A stretch of DNA of 64,000 bases. Origin: Microvirga rosea (GTDB lineage Bacteria; Pseudomonadota; Alphaproteobacteria; Rhizobiales; Beijerinckiaceae). Each line of letters opens with the position of its first letter. The stretch's first letter is position 1. The translations under genes and the position numbers were made by a program. The notes below the pieces were generated by a model. It was not told where the DNA came from. It worked only from the letters and a program-made list of their open reading frames with translations, and did not search any database. The stretch lies in contig NZ_JAJDOP010000001.1 in NCBI RefSeq assembly GCF_020595095.1, positions 248,001 through 312,000 on the forward strand, written 5' to 3'. Positions 11,412 through 19,226 of the stretch are shown one piece after another.

Positions 11412-11571
11412 GATGGCGGGCAAAATCAACTCGCCGCTTCCGTAATGGAAGCCTTCCGCCGTCCGAAACGGCATCTCGACCCACCCCGACCGCTTGCGGC
11501 GTTTTGCCCATCCTCCAGGCGCCCACAATCCCTTATAAACCCAAGCTTCCGCAGCCGTTCAGGCGATCCTG

Positions 11572-11587
11572 TTAACGGCCCATTAAC
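11572..11587 (+). promoter_or_regulatory. CtrA-type box upstream of an acetyltransferase gene
   Basis: TTAA-CGGCCCA-TTAAC is an exact match to the alphaproteobacterial CtrA consensus TTAA-N7-TTAAC. It lies 53 bases before the start of the downstream gene, where it could overlap the -35 region. Confidence 0.55.
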
Positions 11588-11639
11588 TCTGCCGGGCGGA
11601 CACTTCATCCTGGCTTTCCTCTTGCCCCGACATCGTTCC

Positions 11640-12161
11640 ATGAGCGACCTTCTCGTCAGTATCCGCCACGCCAAGCCCGCCGACGCGCAGGCTCTGTCCC
11701 ACGTGTTCGAATCCGCGTGGCGGGAGGCATACCGGGGGATCATCCCGGGGCTGGCGCTGGAGAAGATGCTGACCCGGCGCGGTCCGCGCTGGTGGCGCTC
11801 CACGGTGACGCGCGGGCGGCCCCTCGTGGTGATCGATCTCGGCCAGGGCGTGGCGGGTTACATCTCCTACGGGCGCTGCCGCGACCGGTCGCTGCCGGCC
11901 GAGGGCGAGATCGACGAATTCTATCTGTTGCCCGAATACCAGGGCGTCGGCCTTGGACGCCGGCTGTTCCAGGCGGCGCGCAACGACCTGCGCGACCGGG
12001 GCATGGGCCGGGTCGCCGTGTGGGCGCTGGCCGACAACGAGCGCGCCTGCGCCTTCTACGAGGGCATGGGCGGGCGCCGCATCACCCGGGTCGAGGAGCG
12101 GATCGGCGGGGCGCCCCTCGCCAAGGTCGCGTTCCTGTTCGCCGACACCCGCGCGTCTTGA
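11640..12161 (+). CDS. GNAT-family N-acetyltransferase
   Basis: The 173-residue protein has a full GNAT domain: N-terminal IRHAKPADAQALSHVFESAWREAY, and motif A IDEFYLLPEYQGVGLGRRLF with the R/Q-x-x-G-x-G/A acetyl-CoA loop. The distal part VAVWALADNERACAFYEGMGG carries the conserved N and Y/F positions. It resembles RimI/YitI-like protein acetyltransferases, but the substrate is unknown. The start chosen is the ATG just before SDLLVSIRH; the frame stays open for 65 codons upstream, but that part lacks any GNAT-like residues. A CtrA-type box sits 53 bases upstream. Confidence 0.85.
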   Translation: MSDLLVSIRHAKPADAQALSHVFESAWREAYRGIIPGLALEKMLTRRGPRWWRSTVTRGRPLVVIDLGQGVAGYISYGRCRDRSLPAEGEIDEFYLLPEYQGVGLGRRLFQAARNDLRDRGMGRVAVWALADNERACAFYEGMGGRRITRVEERIGGAPLAKVAFLFADTRAS

Positions 12162-12293
12162 GGGCGCGGCGTTCGCCGTTCCGTTAAGATCGAAATCCCA
12201 GCCACCCCAGGAAAAAGCCACCGGCACCTTGTTGCCTGGGCCGTCACCGGGTAGGAAGCGTGCCCAACACGTTCCTTTCCGGAGAAATGCTTG

Positions 12294-12827
12294 ATGCGCC
12301 TGGATGCGATCCCGATTGGCAAGAACCCGCCGGACGACCTGAATGTCGTCGTCGAAGTCCCCCTCGGCGGCGAGCCGATCAAATACGAGATGGACAAGGA
12401 GTCGGGTGCGCTCTTCGTGGACCGCTTCCTCTATACCGCCATGCGGTATCCGGGAAATTACGGCTTCATTCCGCACACCCTCTCGGGCGACGGCGATCCC
12501 TGCGACGTCCTGATCGCCAACACCCGCGCCATCGCGCCGGGCGCGGTCATGAACGTGCGTCCCGTGGGCGTTCTCGTGATGGAGGACGACGGCGGCCAGG
12601 ATGAGAAGATCATCGCGGTTCCGTCCAGCAAGCTGACCCAGCGCTACGATCGGGTGCAGAACTATACCGACCTGCCCGAGATCACCCTGAAGCAGATCGA
12701 GCACTTCTTCGAGCACTACAAGGATCTCGAGCCCGGCAAATGGGCCAAGATCATCCGCTGGGGCGATGCGACCGAGGCCAAGCGCCTGATCGGCGAGGCC
12801 GTCGAGCGGGCGAAGAAGAAGGCCTGA
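12294..12827 (+). CDS. ppa: Inorganic pyrophosphatase (family I)
   Basis: The 177-residue soluble enzyme hydrolyses pyrophosphate and so pulls biosynthetic reactions forward. Active-site residues of family I are in place: E21, K30, E32 ([12 protein letters not shown]), R44, Y52/Y56 ([10 protein letters not shown]) and the metal-binding D66, D68, D71 in SGDGDPCDV. The length matches bacterial hexameric enzymes. A GGAG at 12281-12284 sits 9 bases before the ATG, favouring this start over the TTG three bases upstream. A strong terminator follows 31 bases after the stop. Confidence 0.97.
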   Translation: MRLDAIPIGKNPPDDLNVVVEVPLGGEPIKYEMDKESGALFVDRFLYTAMRYPGNYGFIPHTLSGDGDPCDVLIANTRAIAPGAVMNVRPVGVLVMEDDGGQDEKIIAVPSSKLTQRYDRVQNYTDLPEITLKQIEHFFEHYKDLEPGKWAKIIRWGDATEAKRLIGEAVERAKKKA

Positions 12828-12858
12828 CGCCCGGTCTCAGCTCCTTGAAACGACCGCC

Positions 12859-12886
12859 ATGGCCGGAGTCTCTCCGGCCATTTTTT
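12859..12886 (+). terminator. Rho-independent terminator of ppa
   Basis: A perfect 10-bp stem ATGGCCGGAG / CTCCGGCCAT with a TCT loop is followed by TTTTT. Confidence 0.93.
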
Positions 12887-12971
12887 CGTGCACCGGGTCA
12901 CGCCTGCTCTTTCCCCGGCGCCGGAAACATGGATGCTTCGCCCGAGACAAAAATCCGCCCGGAGGGAACAG

Positions 12972-13460
12972 ATGATCGTGCGCGCCTCGAAAACCATCAT
13001 GGTGGCGGCCATCGCGTTCTTCGCCACCCTCGTGGCCTTCGGCAACATCACGGATTACGGCACCAACTTCGCGTTCGTGAATCATGTGCTCGACATGGAC
13101 ACCCTGTTTCCGGATACGACGATCCGCTATCGGGCCGTCACGAGCCCGTTTCTTCACCAGGCGGCCTACGCTCTGATCATTGGAGCAGAAGCCGCGACCG
13201 CCCTGTTGTGCTGGATCGGCGCCTTTCGGATGGGGTCCGCGATCCGGCGGGACGCAGCGGCCTTCCGGTCGTCCAAGGCCTTCGCGATCGCCGGCCTCAC
13301 CCTGGGATTTCTCGTATGGCAAGTCGGTTTCATGTCGATCGGCGGCGAGTGGTTCGGCATGTGGATGTCGCAGCAATGGAACGGAGCGCCGTCCGCGTTC
13401 CGGTTCGTCGTGACGATCCTGGCGGTTCTCATCTACGTGGTGCTGCCGGACGAGGATTAG
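12972..13460 (+). CDS. DUF2165 small integral membrane protein
   Basis: The 162-residue protein has four hydrophobic segments. It carries the family-typical ends of DUF2165: VFFATLVAFGNITDYGTNFAFVNHVLDMDT-like sequence after the first helix (about 17-46) and IGGEWFGMWMSQQWNG (about 117-132) before the last helix. The function of the family is not known to me. An AGGGAA lies just upstream of the ATG. It is followed by a palindromic hairpin shared with the convergent aldehyde dehydrogenase gene. Confidence 0.82.
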   Translation: MIVRASKTIMVAAIAFFATLVAFGNITDYGTNFAFVNHVLDMDTLFPDTTIRYRAVTSPFLHQAAYALIIGAEAATALLCWIGAFRMGSAIRRDAAAFRSSKAFAIAGLTLGFLVWQVGFMSIGGEWFGMWMSQQWNGAPSAFRFVVTILAVLIYVVLPDED

Positions 13461-13466
13461 CGCCTT

Positions 13467-13494
13467 CGCTCTCCCGGCCGAAACCGGGAGAGCG
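13467..13494. terminator. Bidirectional hairpin between convergent genes
   Basis: An 11-bp perfect stem CGCTCTCCCGG / CCGGGAGAGCG with a CCGAAA loop lies between the DUF2165 stop and the hypH stop. No T-run follows on either side, so termination strength is uncertain. Confidence 0.6.
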
Positions 13495-13505
13495 GGGCGA
13501 TCCCG

Positions 13506-14981
13506 TCACTCGCTGGAGCGGGTCTTCGGCGGCTCGCCGGTATTGCCGTCGAACGTATAGGCGGTCTTGACCGTCGTATAGAACTCGGCGGCGTAGCGCC
13601 CCTGCTCGCGCGGTCCGTAGGACGAGCCTTTGCGGCCGCCGAACGGCACGTGATAATCGACGCCCGCGGTCGGCAGGTTCACCATCACCATCCCGGCTTC
13701 CGCATTGCGCTTGAAATGCGACGCATGCTTCAGGCTCGTGGTGCAGATGCCGGAGGACAGGCCGAACGGCGTGTCGTTCGCCACCATCAGGGCCTCGTCG
13801 TAATCGCGCACCCGCGTGACCGTCGCGACCGGCCCGAAGATCTCCTCCCGGGCGATGCGCATGGCATTGTCCACATCCGTGAACAGGGCGGGCGCGAGGT
13901 AGAAGCCGGGATTGTCGCGGTTGAGCAATTCGCCGCCGCAGACGAGCTTGGCGCCCTCGTCCTGGCCGATCCGGATATAGGACAGGTCCTGATCGAGCTG
14001 GTTCTGGTCGACCACCGGGCCGATCTGGGTTCCGGCCTTCAGCGCATCGTCGATCACGAGGCCGCGCATCTTCTCCGTCAAGGCGTCGACGAACCGGTCA
14101 TGCACGCCTTCCGTCACGATGAGGCGCGAGGAGGCGGTGCAACGCTGGCCCGTGGAAAAGAAGGCCCCGTTGACGGCGCAATCCACCGCCACGTTGAGAT
14201 CCGCGTCGTCGAGCACGACCATCGGGTTCTTGCCGCCCATTTCCAGCTGCAGCTTCTTCATGGGATCGGCCGCGATACAGGTCGCCGCGACCCGCCGTCC
14301 CGTCGGCACCGAGCCCGTGAACGAGATGGCCGACACCTTGGGGCTGTTGAGAAGCGCCTCGCCCACGATCGAGCCGCGCCCCATCACCAGGTTGAACACC
14401 CCCGCCGGGACGCCGGCGCGCACGATGATCTCCGACAGCGCATGGGCGGATCCGGGAACGAGTTCGGCCGGCTTGAAGACCACCGTGTTGCCATAGGCCA
14501 GCGCGGGCGCGATCTTCCAGGCCGGAATGGCGATGGGGAAGTTCCAGGGCGTGATCAAGCCGACGACGCCCACCGGCTCGCGGGTGATCTCCACGTCCAC
14601 ATTGGGACGAACGGACGGAACCTTGTCGCCGGCCATGCGCAGGCATTCACCCGCGAAGAACTGGAAGATCTGGCCGGCGCGAACCACCTCGCCGACTCCT
14701 TCCGGCAGGGTCTTGCCTTCCTCCCGCGACAGCAGGCGGCCGAGCTCGTCCTTGCGGGCGATGATCTCGTCGCCGACAGCCTTCAGGATGTCATGGCGCT
14801 TCTGGATCGAGGAGCGCGACCAGGCCGGAAAAGCCCCGTAGGCCGCCGCGATGGCGCGCTCCGCGTCGGCGGCTTCGGCACGGGCGAACTCATCGATCAC
14901 ATCGTTGGTGTTCGACGGATTGACGTTGGGCGCCGCGTGCGTCGTATCGGCCCATTCTCCCGCAATGTAATTCGGCTTCAT
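13506..14981 (-). CDS. hypH: Alpha-ketoglutaric semialdehyde dehydrogenase (hydroxyproline pathway)
   Basis: The 491-residue NAD(P)-dependent aldehyde dehydrogenase has catalytic C281 (STGQRCTASSR), general base E247 (LEMGGKNP), N147 (TPWNFP) and FTGS at 221-224, all intact. The segment FKRNAEAGMVMVNLPTAGVDYHVPFGG is typical of the semialdehyde dehydrogenase that makes 2-oxoglutarate in the last step of hydroxyproline, arabinose or glucarate catabolism. The neighbours point to hydroxyproline. The start chosen (MKPNYIAGEW) is the canonical family N-terminus; a 32-codon upstream extension overlaps hypR. It follows hypR by 46 bases on the same strand and is probably cotranscribed with it. Confidence 0.92.
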   Translation of the reverse strand: MKPNYIAGEWADTTHAAPNVNPSNTNDVIDEFARAEAADAERAIAAAYGAFPAWSRSSIQKRHDILKAVGDEIIARKDELGRLLSREEGKTLPEGVGEVVRAGQIFQFFAGECLRMAGDKVPSVRPNVDVEITREPVGVVGLITPWNFPIAIPAWKIAPALAYGNTVVFKPAELVPGSAHALSEIIVRAGVPAGVFNLVMGRGSIVGEALLNSPKVSAISFTGSVPTGRRVAATCIAADPMKKLQLEMGGKNPMVVLDDADLNVAVDCAVNGAFFSTGQRCTASSRLIVTEGVHDRFVDALTEKMRGLVIDDALKAGTQIGPVVDQNQLDQDLSYIRIGQDEGAKLVCGGELLNRDNPGFYLAPALFTDVDNAMRIAREEIFGPVATVTRVRDYDEALMVANDTPFGLSSGICTTSLKHASHFKRNAEAGMVMVNLPTAGVDYHVPFGGRKGSSYGPREQGRYAAEFYTTVKTAYTFDGNTGEPPKTRSSE

Positions 14982-15027
14982 CTTGAGGCTCCATCCTTGT
15001 CTGGTGCGTCCATGAACGTCGTCGGCA

Positions 15028-15726
15028 TCACGCTTTGTGATGAACTTTGATGTATTCGCGAAGGGACTTCCCCGCATTTTCGATATGCATCTTCAGCAAC
15101 GCACAGGCCGCCGCAATCTTGCCTTCGGCGCAAAGCCTGACAAGCTCCGCATGCTCGGCTTCGGCACGCTCCATGCCGTCCGTCAGAGCCAGCTGCAACC
15201 GGGTATGGCGATCGCATTCCTGAAGCAGGTTGAAGACAATCCCCATGGTTCGGGGCTGTTCCGCGTGCCGGTAGAGCAGGCGGTGGAATTCCGTGTTCAG
15301 CTCGCCCCATCGACTCACGTGGTGCGCGCGCAGCTCGGCGCTGTATTCCTGCAGGATCGTATGGAGCTGACGATAATCCTCCCCGGTCAGGGATCGGGCG
15401 GAGGCCTTCAGCAGGCGCGGCTCCAAAAGGGCGCGCAGCTCGAAGAGTTCCTCGACCTCTTCGCTCGAGAGTTCCGAGACGATCGCGCCCCGGTGCGGAT
15501 GGATCTTCACCAGCCCTTCCGCTTCCAGCTGCATGAGCGCTTCGCGAACCGGGATGCGGCTGACCCCAAATTCTGTCGCAAGGGCGTCCTGGCGGAGCTG
15601 GAAGCCCGCCTGGAAGTCACCGTCGATGATTCGGCGGCGCAGCTCTTCGGCGACGGCGGCGGAGATCGTCCGGTGCCGGATCGTCTTCTGAACGGGCTTT
15701 GCGGCGGGAGCGGCTCTGAGGGTCAT
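15028..15726 (-). CDS. hypR: GntR-family (FadR/FCD subfamily) transcriptional regulator
   Basis: The 232-residue regulator has an N-terminal winged helix-turn-helix (about 20-85, with LRQDALATEFGVSRIPVREALMQLE at its centre) and a C-terminal all-helical FCD ligand-binding domain (about 95-220; ELFELRALLEP, FHRLLYRHA). It sits between hypH and hypD, as in other hydroxyproline clusters, so I infer that it represses the cluster and responds to a pathway intermediate. A near-perfect 20-bp palindrome overlapping its own -10 box and the hypD promoter is the obvious operator. Confidence 0.88.
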   Translation of the reverse strand: MTLRAAPAAKPVQKTIRHRTISAAVAEELRRRIIDGDFQAGFQLRQDALATEFGVSRIPVREALMQLEAEGLVKIHPHRGAIVSELSSEEVEELFELRALLEPRLLKASARSLTGEDYRQLHTILQEYSAELRAHHVSRWGELNTEFHRLLYRHAEQPRTMGIVFNLLQECDRHTRLQLALTDGMERAEAEHAELVRLCAEGKIAAACALLKMHIENAGKSLREYIKVHHKA

Positions 15727-15786
15727 TCCGGCGGGACACGGGTATGAGGGTTGAGGGGGATCATAGCATCTTCGGACCAGATTGGG

Positions 15787-15815
15787 TTGACAGAGTAGAT
15801 TTTATACAATCTACA
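15787..15815 (+). promoter_or_regulatory. Promoter of hypD-hypRE-hypO
   Basis: A consensus -35 TTGACA (15787-15792) is followed after 17 bases by TCTACA, a weak -10. The operator palindrome occupies the spacer and -10, the classic position for repression. Confidence 0.55.
15795..15814. promoter_or_regulatory. Putative HypR operator palindrome
   Basis: GTAGATT-TTATAC-AATCTAC: two perfect 7-base arms, 9 of 10 symmetric positions overall. It overlaps the -10 of hypR and the spacer/-10 of hypD, so one dimer could shut off both directions. GntR/FadR regulators bind such short palindromes. Confidence 0.7.
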
Positions 15816-15829
15816 TTATGCAATCTCAA
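15801..15829 (-). promoter_or_regulatory. Promoter of hypR-hypH
   Basis: On the minus strand TTGAGA (15824-15829) and TATAAA (15801-15806) are 17 bases apart, matching consensus at 5 of 6 positions each. The -10 lies inside the operator palindrome and the promoter interleaves with the opposite one for hypD. Confidence 0.6.
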
Positions 15830-15851
15830 CCTCTTACAGGAGCAGGCCGCC

Positions 15852-16781
15852 ATGGCGAAGCAAATCGGCTGGGAAGGCGTCTTTCCGGCGGTCACCACGC
15901 AGTTTCGGTCGGACTTCTCGGTCGATCTCGATGCGACCGCGAAGGTCCTGGACGGTTTGATCCGCGACGGCGTGTCCGGCCTGATCGTCTGCGGGACCGT
16001 CGGGGAAAACACCTCGCTGAGCCGCTCGGAGAAGGTCGCGCTCATGGAAACGGCGAAAGCCGTCTCCCGGGGACGCGTTCCGGTGATCGCGGGCGTCGCC
16101 GAATTCACCACGGCCTTCGCGTGCGAAACCGCCAAGGAGGCGGAGCGCGTCGGCCTCGACGGCATCATGGTCATGCCGGCCCTCGTCTATTCGTCGAAGC
16201 CGCACGAGACCGCCGCGCATTTCCGGGGCGTCGCCAAGGCAACCGACCTGCCGGTCATGGTCTACAACAACCCGCCGATCTACAAGAACGACGTGACGCC
16301 CGAAATCCTGGCCTCGCTCGCGGATTGCGACACCATCGTGTGCTTCAAGGATTCCTCCGGCGACACGCGGCGCTTCACCGACGTGAAGAACATGGTGGGC
16401 GACCGGTTCGTGATTTTCGCCGGGCTCGACGACGTGGTGGTGGAAAGCGTGATGCTCGGCGCGCAAGGCTGGATTTCCGGCATGTCGAACGCTTTTCCGC
16501 GGGAAGGCGAAACCCTCTTCCGTCTCGCGAAGGCCGGTCGCTATGAGGAGGCCATGCCGCTCTACGAGTGGTTCATGCCTCTGCTGCATCTCGATGCCCG
16601 CCCCGATCTCGTGCAATGCATCAAGCTGTGCGAGGAAATCATGGGCCGGGGATCCGCCATCACGCGGCCGCCCCGGCTTCCGCTCGGCCCCGAAGAGCGC
16701 GCCGTCGTGGAAGCGGTCATGGCCAAGGCGCTCAAGACACGTCCGGCCCTTCCCGAGGTCGGCCTCAAACCGGCAGCCTGA
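15852..16781 (+). CDS. hypD: Pyrroline-4-hydroxy-2-carboxylate deaminase (DapA/NAL family)
   Basis: The 309-residue TIM-barrel enzyme of the dihydrodipicolinate synthase/N-acetylneuraminate lyase family has Schiff-base K166 (CFKDSSGD), catalytic Y138 (VMVYNNPP) and GTVGEN (48-53) in the substrate loop. In this context it should convert pyrroline-4-hydroxy-2-carboxylate to 2-oxoglutarate semialdehyde, the substrate of the adjacent dehydrogenase. The start has AGGAG 10 bases upstream; the frame is open further upstream but crosses the operator. It is the first gene of a hypD-hypRE-hypO unit. Sequence alone would also allow another aldolase of the family; the neighbours decide. Confidence 0.9.
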   Translation: MAKQIGWEGVFPAVTTQFRSDFSVDLDATAKVLDGLIRDGVSGLIVCGTVGENTSLSRSEKVALMETAKAVSRGRVPVIAGVAEFTTAFACETAKEAERVGLDGIMVMPALVYSSKPHETAAHFRGVAKATDLPVMVYNNPPIYKNDVTPEILASLADCDTIVCFKDSSGDTRRFTDVKNMVGDRFVIFAGLDDVVVESVMLGAQGWISGMSNAFPREGETLFRLAKAGRYEEAMPLYEWFMPLLHLDARPDLVQCIKLCEEIMGRGSAITRPPRLPLGPEERAVVEAVMAKALKTRPALPEVGLKPAA

Positions 16782-16882
16782 TCCGGGCGACGATCATTCG
16801 GGACGGCGGTCGTCCGTTTCGGCTCGACCGCCGTCCCGCCCTTCGGATACGCTCGCAACGATCTCCAGTCAGAGAACCCTTC

Positions 16883-17905
16883 ATGGCGCGGCACACTTTC
16901 TTCTGCATCGACGGACACACCTGCGGAAATCCGGTCCGCGTGGTGACCGGCGGCAGCATTCCGACCCTCAAGGGCGAGACCATGTTCGACCGCCGCCAGC
17001 ACTTTCTGGCGGAGCACGACTGGATCCGCACCGGGCTGATGTTCGAGCCGCGTGGACATGACATGATGTCGGGCTCGATCCTCTATCCACCGACCCGGCC
17101 CGACTGCGACGTCGGCATTCTGTTCATCGAAACCTCCGGCTGTCTGCCCATGTGCGGGCACGGCACCATCGGGACGGTCACCATCGCCCTGGAAAACGGC
17201 CTGATTCATCCGAAGGTCCCGGGCCTCCTCAAGCTCGACACGCCCGCCGGCCTCGTGGAAGCCCGCTATGAGCAGAACGGGCCGTTCATCGAGAACGTCC
17301 GCATCACCAACGTCCCGTCGTTCCTTTACGGCACGGACTATGACGTCGAGGTCGAGGGCCTCGGCGCGCTCAAGGTCGACGTCGCCTATGGCGGCAACTT
17401 CTATGCCATTGTCGAGCCACAGGAAGGCTATGCGGATCTGTCCGCCGTCAATCCCTCGGATATCCTACGGTGGAGCCCGAAGCTGCGGGACGATTTCAAT
17501 GCGCGTCATCGCATTGCCCACCCGGCGAATCCGGCCATCGATCGCCTCACCCATGTGATGTGGACCGGAAAGGCGCAGACGAACGAGGGAACGGCGCGCA
17601 ACGCGGTTTTCTACGGCGACAAGGCCATCGACCGTTCGCCCTGCGGCACCGGCACGTCGGCCCGCATGGCGCAGCTTGCCGCACGCGGCGCACTCAAGGA
17701 AGGCGATGCCTTCGTGCATGAAAGCATCATCGGCTCCACCTTCACCGGACGCATCGAAGGGCGGGCCAAGGTCGGAGACCGGGATGCGATCATCCCGTCC
17801 ATCGAGGGCTGGGCGCGGGTGACGGGGTTCAACACCATCGTGATCGACGACCGGGATCCGTTCGCTCACGGTTTTCAGGTGGTTGATCAAGCTCTTCGCG
17901 CCTGA
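16883..17905 (+). CDS. hypRE: 4-hydroxyproline 2-epimerase (proline racemase family)
   Basis: The 340-residue protein belongs to the proline racemase superfamily. Both catalytic cysteines are present, C91 in MCGHGTIG and C254 in DRSPCGTGTSARMAQL, so it is an epimerase/racemase and not a C-to-T/S dehydratase variant. H93 and the CHTCGNP-like IDGHTCGNPVR at the N-terminus also fit hydroxyproline epimerases. It should convert trans-4-hydroxy-L-proline to cis-4-hydroxy-D-proline, the first step of the pathway. The 101 bases after hypD contain no gene and no terminator. Confidence 0.92.
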   Translation: MARHTFFCIDGHTCGNPVRVVTGGSIPTLKGETMFDRRQHFLAEHDWIRTGLMFEPRGHDMMSGSILYPPTRPDCDVGILFIETSGCLPMCGHGTIGTVTIALENGLIHPKVPGLLKLDTPAGLVEARYEQNGPFIENVRITNVPSFLYGTDYDVEVEGLGALKVDVAYGGNFYAIVEPQEGYADLSAVNPSDILRWSPKLRDDFNARHRIAHPANPAIDRLTHVMWTGKAQTNEGTARNAVFYGDKAIDRSPCGTGTSARMAQLAARGALKEGDAFVHESIIGSTFTGRIEGRAKVGDRDAIIPSIEGWARVTGFNTIVIDDRDPFAHGFQVVDQALRA

Positions 17906-17916
17906 GGCAAGCACAG

Positions 17917-19155
17917 ATGAGGATCGCGATCGTCGGCGCCGGAATCATCGGAGTGACGGCAGCCCATGCTCTCCTCGACGCGGGGCATGAGGTCACGCTC
18001 ATCGATCCTGAAGGCATGACGGGGCGGGCGACTGACGCCAATGCGGGCTGGATCGCCCATCTGGACATCATGCCCCTGGCGTCTCCCAAAGTGTGGCGCA
18101 ACCTTCCGCGCTGGATGCTCGATCCGCTCGGCCCCTTGGCGATCCGGCCCGGCTACGTGCCGAGGCTGGCGCCATGGCTGCTGCGCTTTGTGCGCGCGTC
18201 CTCGCCTCGCGCCATCGCCACGAGCATCGAGGCGATCCGCGCGATCAACGGGCAGGCGCTTCCCGCCTGGACGGCGCTTCTCGACAAGCTCGCCCTCCGG
18301 TCCTTTCTGCGCCGGGAAGGCATCCTGTCGGTCTGGCGCGACGCGTCGGACTTCGCCCACGCCAAGGACATCCTTTCACGCCAGCGCGCCTATGGAATCG
18401 CCGTGGAGATTCTCGATCCCGTGGATGTGCGGCGGATCGAGCCGGCGCTCCAGGGCGTCGGCGCCGCGGTGCTTTACCCGGAAGGGTGCCACGTGACGGA
18501 TCCAGCCTCTCTCGCAGAGGAGATCTTCCGCTGCGCGCGGGAACGGGGTGCCCGGCATATCCGCCAAAGGGTCGTGGCAATCGAAAGAAGCCCCAATGCC
18601 GTCGAGATCCGCACGGACGATGGTCATTCGACCGTCTACGATAAAATCGTCATCGCCACGGGAGCTTGGTCGACGACCCTGGCGAAGCAGGCGGGCGACT
18701 CGGTCCCGCTCGATACGGAGCGGGGCTACAACGCGACCTTTCCGAGTGGGACATTCGGCCTCGCGCGTCCGGTGATGTTTGAAGGCGAGGGCTTCGTGAC
18801 CACGCCGCTCGGCATCGGCGACCGGGTCGGCGGCGCTGTGGAATTCGCGGGCCTCCAGGCTCCGCCGAACCATCGTCGGACGGACGCGATCGTCGAGCGC
18901 CTGAAGCGCTTTCTGCCGCATCTCGACACGGCCCAGCCCGCCCGGCGCTGGATGGGCTTTCGCCCTTCCGTGCCGGACTCGCTTCCGGTGATCGGCCCAG
19001 CCACGGCCGATGGGAGAATCATCTATGCGTTCGGGCATGCACATCACGGGCTGACGCAGGCGGCGATCACCGCCCAGATGGTGGCGGCTCTGGCCGACGG
19101 GCGGCAGAGTCCCGTCGACCTTAAGCCTTTCGCCGCGCAGCGCTTCCGACGCTGA
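17917..19155 (+). CDS. hypO: cis-4-hydroxy-D-proline dehydrogenase (FAD-dependent D-amino acid dehydrogenase, DadA-like)
   Basis: The 412-residue flavoprotein begins with the Rossmann dinucleotide motif GAGIIG (7-12) ending in an acidic residue (LID), and has TGAWS and the C-terminal FAD loop YAFGHAHHGLTQA typical of the DAO family. It should oxidise cis-4-hydroxy-D-proline to pyrroline-4-hydroxy-2-carboxylate, feeding hypD. It starts 11 bases after the hypRE stop, so the two are cotranscribed. A short GCGGC-TGA-GCCGC hairpin with TCTTT follows the stop (19159-19176) and may terminate the unit. It is the single-chain type; no partner subunits are visible. Confidence 0.88.
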   Translation: MRIAIVGAGIIGVTAAHALLDAGHEVTLIDPEGMTGRATDANAGWIAHLDIMPLASPKVWRNLPRWMLDPLGPLAIRPGYVPRLAPWLLRFVRASSPRAIATSIEAIRAINGQALPAWTALLDKLALRSFLRREGILSVWRDASDFAHAKDILSRQRAYGIAVEILDPVDVRRIEPALQGVGAAVLYPEGCHVTDPASLAEEIFRCARERGARHIRQRVVAIERSPNAVEIRTDDGHSTVYDKIVIATGAWSTTLAKQAGDSVPLDTERGYNATFPSGTFGLARPVMFEGEGFVTTPLGIGDRVGGAVEFAGLQAPPNHRRTDAIVERLKRFLPHLDTAQPARRWMGFRPSVPDSLPVIGPATADGRIIYAFGHAHHGLTQAAITAQMVAALADGRQSPVDLKPFAAQRFRR

Positions 19156-19226
19156 CGGGCGGCTGAGCCGCTCTTTCGTTTCACGGGACGCGGCTGGAAC
19201 CAGCTCGTCCGGAAACCGCGGGCTTC

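Larger units (their letters stand above)
11242..11639. other. 398-bp intergenic region between the RTX gene and an acetyltransferase gene
   Basis: No convincing coding sequence is present. The RTX-proximal side holds a candidate promoter reading leftwards and an AT-rich stretch around 11360-11415. The other side holds a TTAA-N7-TTAAC box at 11572. Confidence 0.6.
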
